From Streptomyces sp. APSN-46.1 (lineage in GTDB: Bacteria > Actinomycetota > Actinomycetes > Streptomycetales > Streptomycetaceae): a DNA stretch of 64,000 nt. The position numbers and the translations under genes were made by a program. Positions within the stretch are counted from its first letter, which is position 1. The number at the start of each line of letters is the position of its first letter. The stretch is from positions 310,001 to 374,000 of the forward strand of contig NZ_JALGRF010000002.1 in NCBI RefSeq assembly GCF_022815725.1, read 5' to 3'. This document shows, piece after piece, positions 42,789-52,768 of the stretch. Below the pieces are notes generated by a model, which made no database searches, was not told the origin of the DNA, and worked only from the letters and a program-made list of their open reading frames with translations.

Positions 42789-43094
42789 GAGGGGTGCTCG
42801 TACTCTCGTGCTCGGCAGCGGCGGTGGGGCTCCGCAGAAGGTTGGCGGGACCCTACAGTCTCGCCGGGCGGCGCCCATCCGCGCAAAACGGACGTGTGGT
42901 CTGATCTGACTCGTGATGCGGATCACTACACCTCGGGTGTGAACCGGGGTCTTTGTGCACTCCCCACGAAACTGGGGAGTAGGGCTTTGTCCCCGGCGAC
43001 GGTGGGGCGGCGGCGGACCGAGCACTAGCGTCGGTGATCGTCCCGTCACTCCCACTCCCCCCGGCCACCGCCGGGTACCCCCTACGGAGCCCCG
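42789..43094. other. Intergenic region between permease and bioY (306 bp)
   Basis: No gene seen. It contains a perfect 8-bp inverted repeat ACTCCCCA-CGAAAC-TGGGGAGT (42959-42980) that could be an operator or an early hairpin in either transcript. No biotin-repressor-like site was recognised. Confidence 0.4.
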
Positions 43095-43676
43095 ATGAGC
43101 ACTGCTTCCGTCTCCTTCCGGCCCGGCGCCGTCCTCGCCGACCTGCTGCCCGCGAGCCGCGTCCGAGACATCGCGCTCGTCGTCGGCGGAGCCGCGCTCA
43201 CCGGTCTGGCCGCGCAGATCGCCGTGCCCGTCCCCGGCTCGCCGGTCCCGGTCACCGGCCAGACCTTCGCGGCCCTGCTGGTCGGCACTGCCTTCGGAGC
43301 CCGCCGCGGCTTCCTCTCGCTCGCCCTCTACGCGCTCGTCGGCATGGCGGGAGTGCCGTGGTTCGCGAACGGAACCTCGGGCGCGGGCGGTGCCTCGTTC
43401 GGCTACGTCCTCGGCATGCTGCTCGCCGCCACCGTCGTCGGAGCCCTCGCCCGGCGCGGCGCCGACCGCTCGGTCCTGCGTACGGCGGGCGCGATGGCGC
43501 TCGGCTCCGCGCTGATCTACGCGGTGGGCGTGCCGTACCTGGCCCTGTCCACCGGCATGTCCTTCGGCGCGGCCGTCGCGGCGGGCCTGACCCCGTTCCT
43601 GATCGGCGACGCCCTCAAGGCGGCGCTGGCCATGGGGCTGCTGCCCGCCACGTGGAAGCTGCTCGGCCGCGCGTAG
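43095..43676 (+). CDS. bioY: Biotin transporter BioY
   Basis: A 193-aa S component of an ECF-type biotin transporter, with six hydrophobic helices. Family motifs are PVPGSPVPVTGQTFAALLVG and GARRGFLSLALYALVGMAGVPWF...GYVLG. No bioM/bioN follow, so it works with a shared energising module or alone. ATG 43095. It is followed by a strong terminator. Confidence 0.92.
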   Translation: MSTASVSFRPGAVLADLLPASRVRDIALVVGGAALTGLAAQIAVPVPGSPVPVTGQTFAALLVGTAFGARRGFLSLALYALVGMAGVPWFANGTSGAGGASFGYVLGMLLAATVVGALARRGADRSVLRTAGAMALGSALIYAVGVPYLALSTGMSFGAAVAAGLTPFLIGDALKAALAMGLLPATWKLLGRA

Positions 43677-43689
43677 CGCCCCGTACACC

Positions 43690-43727
43690 GCAGCCCCGGA
43701 CCACCGCGAGCGGCGGTCCGGGGCTGC
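43690..43727. terminator. Hairpin terminator downstream of bioY
   Basis: GCAGCCCCGGACC / GGTCCGGGGCTGC, 13-bp stem with an inner CCGC/GCGG extension. It lies between convergent bioY and permease genes. Confidence 0.85.
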
Positions 43728-43771
43728 GTGTTGTTCGCGTACGGGTGACGCGTACCGGTTGCGCGTACCGG

Positions 43772-45208
43772 TTATGCGTCGACGGCGGCCTTGCGGCGCT
43801 GCGCGTCGCGCACCACACCGATGACCACGACCACGGCTGCGACCAGCAGCGACAGCATCACCGTCTTGCGGTTGCCGTCGTCGTAGACCATGTAGGCGAG
43901 GACGAAGGTGATCATCGCGGCGGTGGCCCACGTCAGGTACGGGAAGAGCCACATCTTGACGGTCAGCTTCTCCGGCGCCTCGCGCACCAGGATCTTGCGC
44001 ATCCGCAGCTGGGTCAGGCAGATGACCAGCCACACGAAGAGCGCGATCGCACCCGAGGAGTTCAGGAGGAAGTCGAAGACCGTGTCCTTGAAGGCGTAGT
44101 TGAAGTAGACGGCGACGAAGCCGAAGACCACGGAGCCCAGGATCGCGGCGGTGGGCACGCCCTTCTTGTTGACCTTGGCGAAGGCCTTCGGGGCGTCACC
44201 GCGCTCGCCCAGCGAGAACGCCATGCGGGAAGCGGTGTAGAGGCCGGAGTTCAGGCAGGACAGCACGGCCGTCAGGATGATCACGTTCATGATCTGACCG
44301 GCGTGCGCGATGCCGATCGAGTCCAGGGCGGCGACGTACGAGCCCTTCTTGACGATCGAGTCGTCGTTCCACGGCAGCAGGGTGAGGACGATGAAGATCG
44401 AGCCCAAGTAGAAGACGCCGATGCGCCAGATCACCGAGTTGGTGGCCTTGGTGACCGCGCGACGCGGGTCCTCGGACTCACCGGCGGCCAGCGTGACGAT
44501 CTCGCTGCCCATGAAGGAGAAGACGACCATCAGCACACCGGTGAGGATGGAGCCCCAGCCGTTGGGCATGAACCCGCCGGCGTCGGTCAGGTGCGCGAAG
44601 CCCGCGCCCGGGTTGTCCGAGCCCGGCAGCACGCCGAAGACGGCGAGCATGCCGATGATCACGAAGCCGCTGATGGCGACGACCTTGATGCCCGCGAACC
44701 AGAACTCGAACTCGCCGTACGAGGCGACCGAACCGAGGTTGGTGACGGTCAGGACCGCCATCACGATCAGTGCCCAGGCCCACTGCGGGACGGCCGGGAC
44801 CCAGCCTTCGAGGATGACGGCGCCGGCGGTGGCCTCGACGGCCAGGACGACGACCCAGAAGAACCAGTACAGCCAGCCGATGGAGAAGCCGGCCCAGCGG
44901 CCGAGCGCGCGGTCGGCGTAGGCGGAGAAGGAGCCCGAGTTCGGGCTGGCGGCGGCCATCTCGCCCAGCATCCGCATGACGAAGACGACCAGCGCGCCGA
45001 CCAGCGCGTAGGACACCAGGATGGCGGGGCCGGCCTTGGCGATACCGCCGCCGGAGCCGACGAAGAGGCCGGCGCCGATGACACCGCCGATGGCGATCAT
45101 GGACAGGTGGCGGTTCTTGAGACCAGCCTTCAGACCGTCGGAGGGCTGGGCGTCGCCGGGGTTACCGGAGGAGTCGCCTGCCTTCTGAAGGGTCGTCGTG
45201 GAGCTCAT
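43772..45208 (-). CDS. APC-family amino-acid permease (third of three)
   Basis: A 478-aa permease beginning MSSTTTLQKAGDSSG and carrying LKNRHLSMIAIGGVIGAGLFVGSGGG. The ATG has AAGGAATC upstream. It differs from the other two in a longer N-terminal tail and in GGFMPNGWGSILTGVLMVVFSFMGSE. GabP-like; the substrate is not identifiable. The third of three consecutive same-strand APC paralogues. Confidence 0.9.
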   Translation of the reverse strand: MSSTTTLQKAGDSSGNPGDAQPSDGLKAGLKNRHLSMIAIGGVIGAGLFVGSGGGIAKAGPAILVSYALVGALVVFVMRMLGEMAAASPNSGSFSAYADRALGRWAGFSIGWLYWFFWVVVLAVEATAGAVILEGWVPAVPQWAWALIVMAVLTVTNLGSVASYGEFEFWFAGIKVVAISGFVIIGMLAVFGVLPGSDNPGAGFAHLTDAGGFMPNGWGSILTGVLMVVFSFMGSEIVTLAAGESEDPRRAVTKATNSVIWRIGVFYLGSIFIVLTLLPWNDDSIVKKGSYVAALDSIGIAHAGQIMNVIILTAVLSCLNSGLYTASRMAFSLGERGDAPKAFAKVNKKGVPTAAILGSVVFGFVAVYFNYAFKDTVFDFLLNSSGAIALFVWLVICLTQLRMRKILVREAPEKLTVKMWLFPYLTWATAAMITFVLAYMVYDDGNRKTVMLSLLVAAVVVVIGVVRDAQRRKAAVDA

Positions 45209-45426
45209 GGACGATTCCTTAGGTTCTCGGGTTACGAGCCCCGGCATTCAAACCCGACATCCCGGCAGTGCGGAAGACCCCATTTCGATGGTTGCCTCGG
45301 GCCATAAAAGGTGGATCAAGGTCTCAGTAGGCCCTGTATGGGTTCTTTGGGTTTACTTGAGCTTTAGACGTGATTTACGCGACACCCTCTGAGAGTCGTC
45401 GGACCCGCTCGTGACACACTCGTGCC

Positions 45427-45912
<486 letters not shown>

Positions 45913-45922
45913 TTCCGCCTCG

Positions 45923-45960
45923 CCGTGCCGCCGGGACCCCCGGCGGCACGGCCGTTTTTT
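45923..45960 (+). terminator. Canonical intrinsic terminator of rpiB
   Basis: 13-bp stem CCGTGCCGCCGGG / CCCGGCGGCACGG followed by CCGTTTTTTT, an unusually complete U-tract terminator for a high-GC genome. Confidence 0.9.
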
Positions 45961-45985
45961 TGTGATCTTCGTGAGGAGTCGCGCC

Positions 45986-46792
45986 GTGCCCGAGGGGCAT
46001 ACGATCCACCGCCTCGCCCAGGACCACACCGAGCGGTTCGCCGCGCGCACGGTCCGGATCAGCAGCCCGCAGGGCCGCTTCGCCGAGAGCGCGGCCCTGC
46101 TCGACGGGCGTGAGCTGGAGAGCGCCGAGGCACACGGCAAGCACCTGTTCCTCGAACTGGGCGACGCCTGGATCCACATCCACCTCGGCCTGTTCGGCAA
46201 GCTCGGCTTCGGCCCCGCCCCCGCGCCGCCGGCCGCCGACACGGTCCGGCTGCGCCTGCTGAACGAGGACCACTACGCCGACCTGCGCGGCCCCACCGTC
46301 TGCGCGCTGATCGGCGAGGGCGAGAAGAAGGCGATACACGACCGGCTCGGCCCGGACCCGCTGCGCCCGGCCGACGACCCCGACCGGGCCTGGAAGCGGA
46401 TCTCCCGCTCCCGCACCACCGTCGCGGCCCTGCTCATGGACCAGAAGGTGATCGCGGGAGTCGGCAACGTCTACCGCGCGGAGGTCCTCTTCCGGCACGG
46501 CATCGACCCGTACCGGCTCGGCAAGGACCTCACGCGCGGCGAGTGGGACGCCATGTGGCTCGATCTGGCCGTCCTGATGCGCGAGGGCGTACGGAACAAC
46601 CGGATCGACACCGTCCGCGACGAGCACCTGCCCGAGGCCATGGGCCGCCCGCCGAGGGTGGACGACCACGGGGGCGAGGTGTACGTCTACCGGAGGGCGA
46701 ACATGCCCTGCCACATCTGCGGGGGCGAGATCCGCACCGCCGACCTCGCCGCCCGCAACCTCTTCTGGTGCCCGGACTGCCAGCAGCGCTAG
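45986..46792 (+). CDS. Nei/Fpg-family DNA glycosylase/AP lyase
   Basis: A 268-aa base-excision-repair enzyme. After removal of the initiator Met, Pro1-Glu2 (PEGHTIHRLA) are the catalytic residues. VIAGVGNVYRAEVLFR is the helix-two-turn-helix, and CHICGG...CPDC is the C-terminal zinc finger. It is a Nei-type (PEGHTI) protein. The GTG start has GAGGAG upstream and lies just after the rpiB terminator; ATG 45962 would put extra residues before the catalytic Pro and is rejected. Confidence 0.9.
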   Translation: MPEGHTIHRLAQDHTERFAARTVRISSPQGRFAESAALLDGRELESAEAHGKHLFLELGDAWIHIHLGLFGKLGFGPAPAPPAADTVRLRLLNEDHYADLRGPTVCALIGEGEKKAIHDRLGPDPLRPADDPDRAWKRISRSRTTVAALLMDQKVIAGVGNVYRAEVLFRHGIDPYRLGKDLTRGEWDAMWLDLAVLMREGVRNNRIDTVRDEHLPEAMGRPPRVDDHGGEVYVYRRANMPCHICGGEIRTADLAARNLFWCPDCQQR

Positions 46793-46888
46793 CCGCGCCT
46801 TGGCCGGAGCCCGGGCCGGGGTCCGGGCTCGCACCCCGGGCTCGCACCGGGCCGACGCCCGGGCCGGGCTCCGGGCCGGCACCCGGGG

Positions 46889-48124
46889 TCAGAAGCCGTG
46901 CGGCAGCCAGGGGGCCACGTCCCCGGCGAAGGCCCGGGAGGCCTCCGTCAGCGCGCCCGGGCGCAGCTCGCGTACCCGGCCGGCCGCGCCGAGGGAGGTC
47001 AGGGTGATCCCTCCCAGGTAGGCGGAGCCGAGGTCCCGTACGGACAGCGCCAGATCGGCGGGGTCCTCGCTCCGGGCGCAGCGGGCCACCCCCTTCCCGT
47101 CCGCGGCCAGCCGCCACCGCCCCTCGTTCCACGGGCAGAACGCGTCCTCGACCTCCATCACCACGTCCACCGGAGCCCCGTACGTCCGCGCCTCCAGCGC
47201 CGCCGGCAGGTCCACCAGCCGTACGTGGAGCGCGTCGCCCGTACGCGGCCGCGACCTCCGGACGTCGCTGACCAGGTGCAGCAGCGGATCGTCCACCGGC
47301 CGCTTGGCGGCCCGTACGGTCCAGGTCAGGTCGATCTCGAACAGGTAGCGCCACAGCGCGGCCGTCGCCGCCGGGTCCAGCGCGTCGAGATCGAGGACCT
47401 CGACCTTGCCGTCCGAACCGGAGGGGCTCCAATCCGGCCTGACCCGGTAGCGGGCGTACCCGGCCACCTCACCGTCCGCCCGCTCCGCGACCACGCACGT
47501 CAGCGGGGAAGCGCCCTCCCCGCCCACCCGCCGATCCACGAGCGCCAGCCGCTCCCAGCCGGCCTGCCGGGCCGGCATCCCGGGCCGCCCGGGAACCAGC
47601 TCCGCGTACACCTGCTCGCAGTCGGCCAGCGCCTTCTCCGGATCGGCGAGCCGCAGCCGCACCTCGTCCGTGCCCGGCGGCACGGTAAGCCGTACGCGGG
47701 TCGTGTCGATCTCCACGGCCAGGGCGTACGCCGCCGTGCCGTAGCCGAAACGCCCGTAGATCGCCGGATCCGAGGCCGTCAGCACGGCGAGCGGCTCGCC
47801 ACCCGTCCGGACGTCGTCCAGCTGGCGCCGCATCATCGACGTGAGGACCCCGCGGCGGCGGTGCGTCGGTGCGACGCCCACCATCGCGACGCCGGCCGCG
47901 GGCACCAGTGCCCCGCCCGGCACCGAGAGGCGGAAGCTGTAGGCCGAGGCCGAGCCCACGCAGGTGCCGTCGTCCCAGACGCCGAGCGAGCGGTCGGCTT
48001 CCGTCAGGGTCCGCAAGAGTTCGCGCCCCTGAGGGGACATGAACACGCCACCGAACGTCAGTTCCAGATGATCGAACCAGACATCCCACTCGTCAAGCCT
48101 CAAAGTGCGCATCTCAAGAGCCAT
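46889..48124 (-). CDS. Eis-like GNAT acetyltransferase
   Basis: A 411-aa protein with two tandem GNAT-fold domains and a C-terminal SCP2-like domain, as in the Eis family. VAMVGVAPTHRRRGVLTSMMRRQL is the acetyl-CoA-binding motif (V-G-V-x-P-x-x-R-R-x-G). It ends in FAGDVAPWLPHGF; in Eis enzymes the C-terminal carboxylate is catalytic. The start at ATG 48124 is uncertain (ATG 48112 alternative). Possible acetylation of amines or aminoglycoside-like compounds; divergent from the SpoIIE-type gene. Confidence 0.82.
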   Translation of the reverse strand: MALEMRTLRLDEWDVWFDHLELTFGGVFMSPQGRELLRTLTEADRSLGVWDDGTCVGSASAYSFRLSVPGGALVPAAGVAMVGVAPTHRRRGVLTSMMRRQLDDVRTGGEPLAVLTASDPAIYGRFGYGTAAYALAVEIDTTRVRLTVPPGTDEVRLRLADPEKALADCEQVYAELVPGRPGMPARQAGWERLALVDRRVGGEGASPLTCVVAERADGEVAGYARYRVRPDWSPSGSDGKVEVLDLDALDPAATAALWRYLFEIDLTWTVRAAKRPVDDPLLHLVSDVRRSRPRTGDALHVRLVDLPAALEARTYGAPVDVVMEVEDAFCPWNEGRWRLAADGKGVARCARSEDPADLALSVRDLGSAYLGGITLTSLGAAGRVRELRPGALTEASRAFAGDVAPWLPHGF

Positions 48125-48241
48125 TCGCCCATCGTTGCCCGGGCATGCCATCGACGTCGAAGGGTTTTCGAGTGCAGATGTGACGGAGGTCCGGGGGTAC
48201 CTCTGCGCGCGCACAGCCAGGATGGATAGGGTCCCGAAGCA

Positions 48242-49384
48242 ATGGCCGGAGCACGCGTGGAGACGCTCATGGCCCGGACGCGCATGATGTCGCACCGGGC
48301 GCGCACCGCCCTGCGCAAATCCGCCGTCGACTACTTCCGCGGCGACGCCTCCGACTGGCTCGCCTTCGGCGGGCTGCTGCTGACCATCCCCGCCATCACC
48401 TGCGGCACCCTGATGCTGCCCGTGTGGTTCTCGGCCTCGGCCCTCGTCCTGCCCATCGTGGCGGGCGGGCTCCTGCTGCGGCCCGCCAGCCTGCTCGGGC
48501 TGTACGCGGCCTCCGCGGGCGCCCTGATCGTCGAGTCCCTGGTCCTCGGGCCGTACACCCAGGGACCGGCCCGGGTCACGCCGGGCACCGTGCTCGTGGT
48601 CGCCGCCTGCGGATTCTTCGGACTGGTCATCGCACAGTTCCGCAGCCGCGTCGGGGTGCCCTGGCGGCGCGGCGGCACCATGCTCTTCGACCTGCGCGAA
48701 CGCATCCGGGTCCAGAGCAAGCTGCCCGCCCTGCCGCGCGGCTGGCACCGCGAGATGGCCCTGCGCCCGGCCGGAGGCCAGTCCTTCTCCGGCGACTTCG
48801 TGGTCGCCGCCCGGACGAACGGCGGCCGGACCCTGGAGGTGGTCCTCACCGACGTCTCCGGCAAGGGCATGGAGGCGGGCTCCCGCGCCCTGCTCCTGTC
48901 CGGCGCGTTCGGCGGGCTGCTCGGCGCGCTGCCGCCGGAGGGCTTCCTGCCCGCCGCGAACGGCTACCTGCTCCGCCAGGACTGGGACGAGGGCTTCGCC
49001 ACCTCCATCCACCTCGTCCTGGACCTGCGGACCGGCGACTACGAACTCCTGTCCGCCGGCCACCTCCCCGCCCTCCAGCTCTCCGCGGGCACCGGCCGCT
49101 GGGAGGAGAAGTCCGGCGAGGGCCCGCTGCTCGGCGTCTACGACGGCGCCGAGTTCGCACCCGCGCGCGGAAACCTCCGCCCCGGCGACGTCCTGATGCT
49201 GTTCACCGACGGCCTCGTCGAGACCGCCGACCGCGACATCAGCGAGGGCATCGACCGCCTCACGGGCGAAGCCGACCGCTACGTCGCCGCCGGCTGGGAG
49301 GGCGCGGCCTGGCACCTGATCGAGAAGGTCGCCAAGGACGTCAACGACGACCGCGCGCTCCTGCTCATCCGCCGGTCCACCTGA
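48242..49384 (+). CDS. SpoIIE-type PP2C serine phosphatase, membrane-anchored
   Basis: A 380-aa protein with three or four N-terminal hydrophobic helices (about 40-130) followed by a SpoIIE phosphatase domain. Metal-binding residues appear in SFSGDFVVA, VLTDVSGKGMEAG and LFTDGLVETAD. Such phosphatases usually control anti-sigma-factor antagonists. No partner is adjacent. The start could be ATG 48242, or GTG 48257 with GGAG upstream. Confidence 0.85.
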   Translation: MAGARVETLMARTRMMSHRARTALRKSAVDYFRGDASDWLAFGGLLLTIPAITCGTLMLPVWFSASALVLPIVAGGLLLRPASLLGLYAASAGALIVESLVLGPYTQGPARVTPGTVLVVAACGFFGLVIAQFRSRVGVPWRRGGTMLFDLRERIRVQSKLPALPRGWHREMALRPAGGQSFSGDFVVAARTNGGRTLEVVLTDVSGKGMEAGSRALLLSGAFGGLLGALPPEGFLPAANGYLLRQDWDEGFATSIHLVLDLRTGDYELLSAGHLPALQLSAGTGRWEEKSGEGPLLGVYDGAEFAPARGNLRPGDVLMLFTDGLVETADRDISEGIDRLTGEADRYVAAGWEGAAWHLIEKVAKDVNDDRALLLIRRST

Positions 49385-50021
49385 GCCGGTCGGTGGCGTC
49401 GTCCCGACCACCGCCCCCCCGGGTTCCGCGATGGCCCGGGCCCGCCGCGCCTCCGTAGCGGCGTCACAGCGGCGGGCACGGCGAACGCGGAAGGCGGCAC
49501 ACCATGGGGCTCCGACGGAGCTGGCGGCGGCAGCGCGAGGACGAGCGTGAGGGTGGGCGGGATCAGGCCCCCGCCGTCGACGGCCTGATCGCGGACCGCC
49601 TCCCGGCCGCCTCCGCCGCGACCATCGCCGCCCACATGACCGCCCACATCGGGCCGCGACCGCACGGCGGGGCGTGCGCCACCCCGCCCGGACCTCTGTG
49701 CTGCCGCCGGCCGCGCACGCGTTCGTGTCCCGGACCGCCCGCGGCGCGGACCGGGACATCCCAGCGCGCGCCGGACGCGACCCCGCCGGGCGACGCAGGC
49801 GTCCATACGGTCGGCCACCTGCGGCACGGTCAGCCGGCCCGTGGTCAGCCGCTACGCGAACTCCGGCGCGCGGAGCGCCTCCAGGCCCCCCGTCGAGCCG
49901 GAATACCGCGAAGCCCTCCCGCGCGCTCAGCCGCCGCAGCACCGTCGCCCGCTCGGCCGCCAGCACGGAGTGCCGTACGTCACGCCCGCGCTCGCTCAGC
50001 CGCCCCAAGACCTCCGCGAAG
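49385..50021 (-). pseudogene. 637-bp stretch without an intact gene; possible decayed coding remnant
   Basis: On the minus strand between about 49850 and 50020 a frame reads RLSERGRDVRHSVLAAERATVLRRLSAREGFAVFRLDGG, and the adjacent frame continues LEALRAPEFA before a stop. This looks like a helical regulatory or hypothetical protein broken by a frameshift. Further minus-strand text (GRLTVPQVADRMDACVARR) may belong to the same or a second remnant. No complete gene, RNA or mobile element was recognised. Confidence 0.35.
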
Positions 50022-50654
50022 TCACCGCGTGCCCCGCTCGATCCACGGGCCGAACCCGAGCTTTCCGGTGTTCCCGAGATCGATCGGCTGGGTCAGCCTG
50101 AGCCTCACCCGGGGGGCGCCGGGGCGCGGCACGATCTCCACCTCCCAGCCCTCCACCGCCGGCACCGTCACATCGGTGACCGTGTTCCGCCACACCAGCG
50201 TGGTCGACGCCTCGCCTCCCGGGCGGAGCGACATCCTCTGCGGGGAGGCCTCCACACTCGGCACGGCGGTTGTGACGCCGTTCGTCCCGGTGCCGACCGC
50301 CACCTCCACCGGCGCCCCGTCCTTGTCCAGCAGGCGGATCTCCGGGTAGCCCTCCAGTACGTACGGCTCCGCGCCGCAGTTGACCAGCTCGACGCCCGCC
50401 ACCCGGAGCCCCATCGCGGCGTCCCCGCCGCCCTCGCGCAGGCGCACGCCGCCCGCCGGGCACGGCTCCCGCGAGGCGGTCCGCGGCGCCCCGGCCGGAG
50501 CGCTCGGCTTCGCCGCCCGGCCCGGCCCGGCCGCCCGGGTCGGCGCCGTCGGCCCGGGCGCCGCCTCAGGCGGGGGCGGCACATCGCACCCCGCCACCGC
50601 CCCCAGGACGATCACGCCCCCGACCAGTCCCCGTACCCACCGCTCCGCGATCAT
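50022..50654 (-). CDS. DUF4232 lipoprotein
   Basis: A 210-aa exported lipoprotein with signal peptide and lipobox GAVAGC (Cys about residue 23), a Pro/Ala-rich linker, and a DUF4232 beta-sandwich domain (about 65-205) containing GLRVAGVELVNCGAEPYVLEGYPEIRLLD. The two Cys in the domain are positioned as in the family. Function unknown; cell-surface location is inferred. It is divergent from the PLP decarboxylase gene. Confidence 0.8.
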   Translation of the reverse strand: MIAERWVRGLVGGVIVLGAVAGCDVPPPPEAAPGPTAPTRAAGPGRAAKPSAPAGAPRTASREPCPAGGVRLREGGGDAAMGLRVAGVELVNCGAEPYVLEGYPEIRLLDKDGAPVEVAVGTGTNGVTTAVPSVEASPQRMSLRPGGEASTTLVWRNTVTDVTVPAVEGWEVEIVPRPGAPRVRLRLTQPIDLGNTGKLGFGPWIERGTR

Positions 50655-50744
50655 CCGTCGACTCTACGAGCCGCCCCCGCCGGGCGGGCCACTCACCCCG
50701 GATTGGCCAGCCCCCCACCCCGCCGCGCGATCTACGGTGCCGCC

Positions 50745-52139
50745 ATGGACCGTACGCTCGCCGCCGATCTCGCCCGCCTCCCCGAACTCCTGGAGGCCAC
50801 CCGCCGCGCCGCAGCCGTTGCCCTGGAGACGCTGGACGCGCGCCCCGTCGTCGTACCGGCGGCGGCCGCCGCGCCGCACGACCCCGAGCCGCTCCCCGAG
50901 CACGGCACCGGCGCGGCCGCCGCCCTCGCCGCCTTCCGCCACCGCTGGGAGCCCCGCCTGTCGGCTTCGGCCGGTCCCCGGTACCTCGGCTTCGTCACCG
51001 GCGGCGCCACCCCCGCCGCCCTCGCCGGCGACTGGCTCACCGCCGCCCACGACCAGAACTCCAACTCCGCCCTGGACGGCGCAGGCCAGGACCTCGAACG
51101 GGAGACCGTCGGCTGGCTCCGGGAGCTCTTCCACCTCGGCCCGGAACACGCGGGCACTTTCGTCAGCGGCGCCACCATGTCCAACACCACCGGCCTCGCC
51201 ATCGCCCGGGAATGGCTCGGCGAGCGGCTCGGAGTCTCCCCCTCCGAAGACGGCGCGGCGGCGCTCGGCCCGGTCCGGGTCCTCTCCGGCGCCCCCCACT
51301 CCTCCATCGCCAAGGCCCTCTCCGTGCTCGGCCTCGGCCGCAACTCCCTCGTCCCCGTCCCCACCCTCCCCGGCCGCGAGGCCGTCGATCCCGCCGCCCT
51401 CGACCGGGCCCTCGCCGACACCCCCGGCCCGGCCGTCGTCGTCGCCAACGCCGGCACCGTCAACACCGTCGACTTCGACGACCTCCGCGCCGTCGCCGCG
51501 CTCAAGGAGCGCCACGACTTCTGGCTGCACACCGACGCCGCCTTCGGCGCCTTCGCCGCGCTCTCCCCGGACCACGCCCCTCTCACCGCCGGACTCGACG
51601 CCTCCGACTCCCTCTGCGTCGACCTCCACAAATGGCTCAACGTCCCCTACGACAGCGCCGTCCAGTTCACCCGCCGCCAGGACCTCCAGGCCCGCGTCTT
51701 CCAGAACTCCGCCGCCTACCTCGGGCCCCTCGGCGACCACCCCGACCTGGTCCACCTCACCCCGGAGAACTCCCACCGGCTGCGCGCCCTCGCCGCCTGG
51801 TTCACCCTTCGCGCGTACGGCCGCCAGGGCCACCGGGAGATCGTCGAGCGCGACATCGCCTGCGCCCGGGCGCTGGGCGCGGAACTCTCCGGGGACCCGG
51901 CCTTCCGCCTGCTCGCCCCGGTCCGGCTGAACGTCGTCTGCTTCACCCTCGCGGAAGACCCCACCGCGGCCCGCCTCGCCGCGCTCCGGGAAGCCGCCGC
52001 GGCGGAGGTGTTCGTCACGCCCACCGTCCTCGCGGGAACCCCGGCGCTGCGCGCGGCGTTCTCCAACTGGCGTACCACGCAGGCGGATGTACGCCGGGCC
52101 GCCGAGGCTCTCCGTATGGCAGCAAGGGAGATCGCATGA
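50745..52139 (+). CDS. PLP-dependent decarboxylase (group II, aromatic/glutamate type)
   Basis: A 464-aa pyridoxal-phosphate enzyme. FVSGATMSNTTGLAIAREW is the cofactor-binding region, HTDAAFGAFAAL carries the Asp, and the Schiff-base Lys is in DLHKWLNVPYDSAVQF. The fold is that of group II decarboxylases such as glutamate, tyrosine or aromatic-amino-acid decarboxylases. The substrate is uncertain. The stop overlaps the start of the HD gene by ATGA. Confidence 0.85.
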   Translation: MDRTLAADLARLPELLEATRRAAAVALETLDARPVVVPAAAAAPHDPEPLPEHGTGAAAALAAFRHRWEPRLSASAGPRYLGFVTGGATPAALAGDWLTAAHDQNSNSALDGAGQDLERETVGWLRELFHLGPEHAGTFVSGATMSNTTGLAIAREWLGERLGVSPSEDGAAALGPVRVLSGAPHSSIAKALSVLGLGRNSLVPVPTLPGREAVDPAALDRALADTPGPAVVVANAGTVNTVDFDDLRAVAALKERHDFWLHTDAAFGAFAALSPDHAPLTAGLDASDSLCVDLHKWLNVPYDSAVQFTRRQDLQARVFQNSAAYLGPLGDHPDLVHLTPENSHRLRALAAWFTLRAYGRQGHREIVERDIACARALGAELSGDPAFRLLAPVRLNVVCFTLAEDPTAARLAALREAAAAEVFVTPTVLAGTPALRAAFSNWRTTQADVRRAAEALRMAAREIA

Positions 52140-52591
52140 CGAGCGGATCCATGACCCTCATGGAGGTCGAAGCCCTCGCCCGCACCGCGCACGAGGGCCA
52201 GACCGACAAGGCCGGCCGGCCCTACGGGGAGCATCTCGCGGCAGTCGCCGAGGGCGTCCGCGTCCGCGGCGGCAGCGCCGAGCAGCAGGCAGCGGCCTGG
52301 CTCCACGACGCCATCGAGGACGACGCGCTCACCCCCGATTGGCTTGAATCCGCCGATCTCCCGCAGCCGGTCAAGGACATGGTCCTGGCGCTCACCAAGC
52401 GCCCGGGCGAGCCGGTCGAGGCGTACACGGCCCGCATCCTCGCCACGCCGGGAGCCCTCCTGGTCAAGGAGGCCGACCTCGCGCACAACGCCGATCCCGC
52501 GCGGCTCTCCGCCCTCGACGGGCCCACCCGCGACCGGCTGTCCGCGAAGTACGCGTATGTCCGCTCCCTCCTCGGCCTCACCGCGCCATGA
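52136..52591 (+). CDS. Small HD-domain phosphohydrolase-like protein
   Basis: A 151-aa protein with an HD motif (AAAWLHDAIEDDALTP) preceded by HEGQTDKAGRPYGEHLAAVAEG, resembling the hydrolase half of RelA/SpoT-like proteins and small (p)ppGpp hydrolases. It is translationally coupled to the decarboxylase gene by ATGA overlap. Candidate nucleotide hydrolase; the substrate is unproven. Confidence 0.82.
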   Translation: MTSGSMTLMEVEALARTAHEGQTDKAGRPYGEHLAAVAEGVRVRGGSAEQQAAAWLHDAIEDDALTPDWLESADLPQPVKDMVLALTKRPGEPVEAYTARILATPGALLVKEADLAHNADPARLSALDGPTRDRLSAKYAYVRSLLGLTAP

Positions 52592-52768
52592 CCGTCGCCC
52601 CCGCGCCCGAAATATGCCCGGCGCAGATGCGATTGGCGGAAAGGTGACGATGCCGATTCGTCACGAGGCGGATACCCAGGGCCCGTTGGTGGGAGGATGG
52701 TCCATGTGGGGGCGCGCGTGGCCGTACGCCCCGGGCCGACCAGGGGACGACCGAAGGTGTGATCAGTA

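Noticed and set aside
42789..43094. Biotin riboswitch or BioQ/BirA operator ahead of bioY
   Set aside because: No recognised biotin-responsive RNA exists, and the only palindrome (ACTCCCCA...TGGGGAGT) does not resemble known biotin regulator sites.
46793..46888. GC-rich repeated stretch after the Nei-type gene as an array or regulatory RNA
   Set aside because: Low-complexity CCGGG-type sequence without regular spacing or a distinct fold; probably a loose terminator region.
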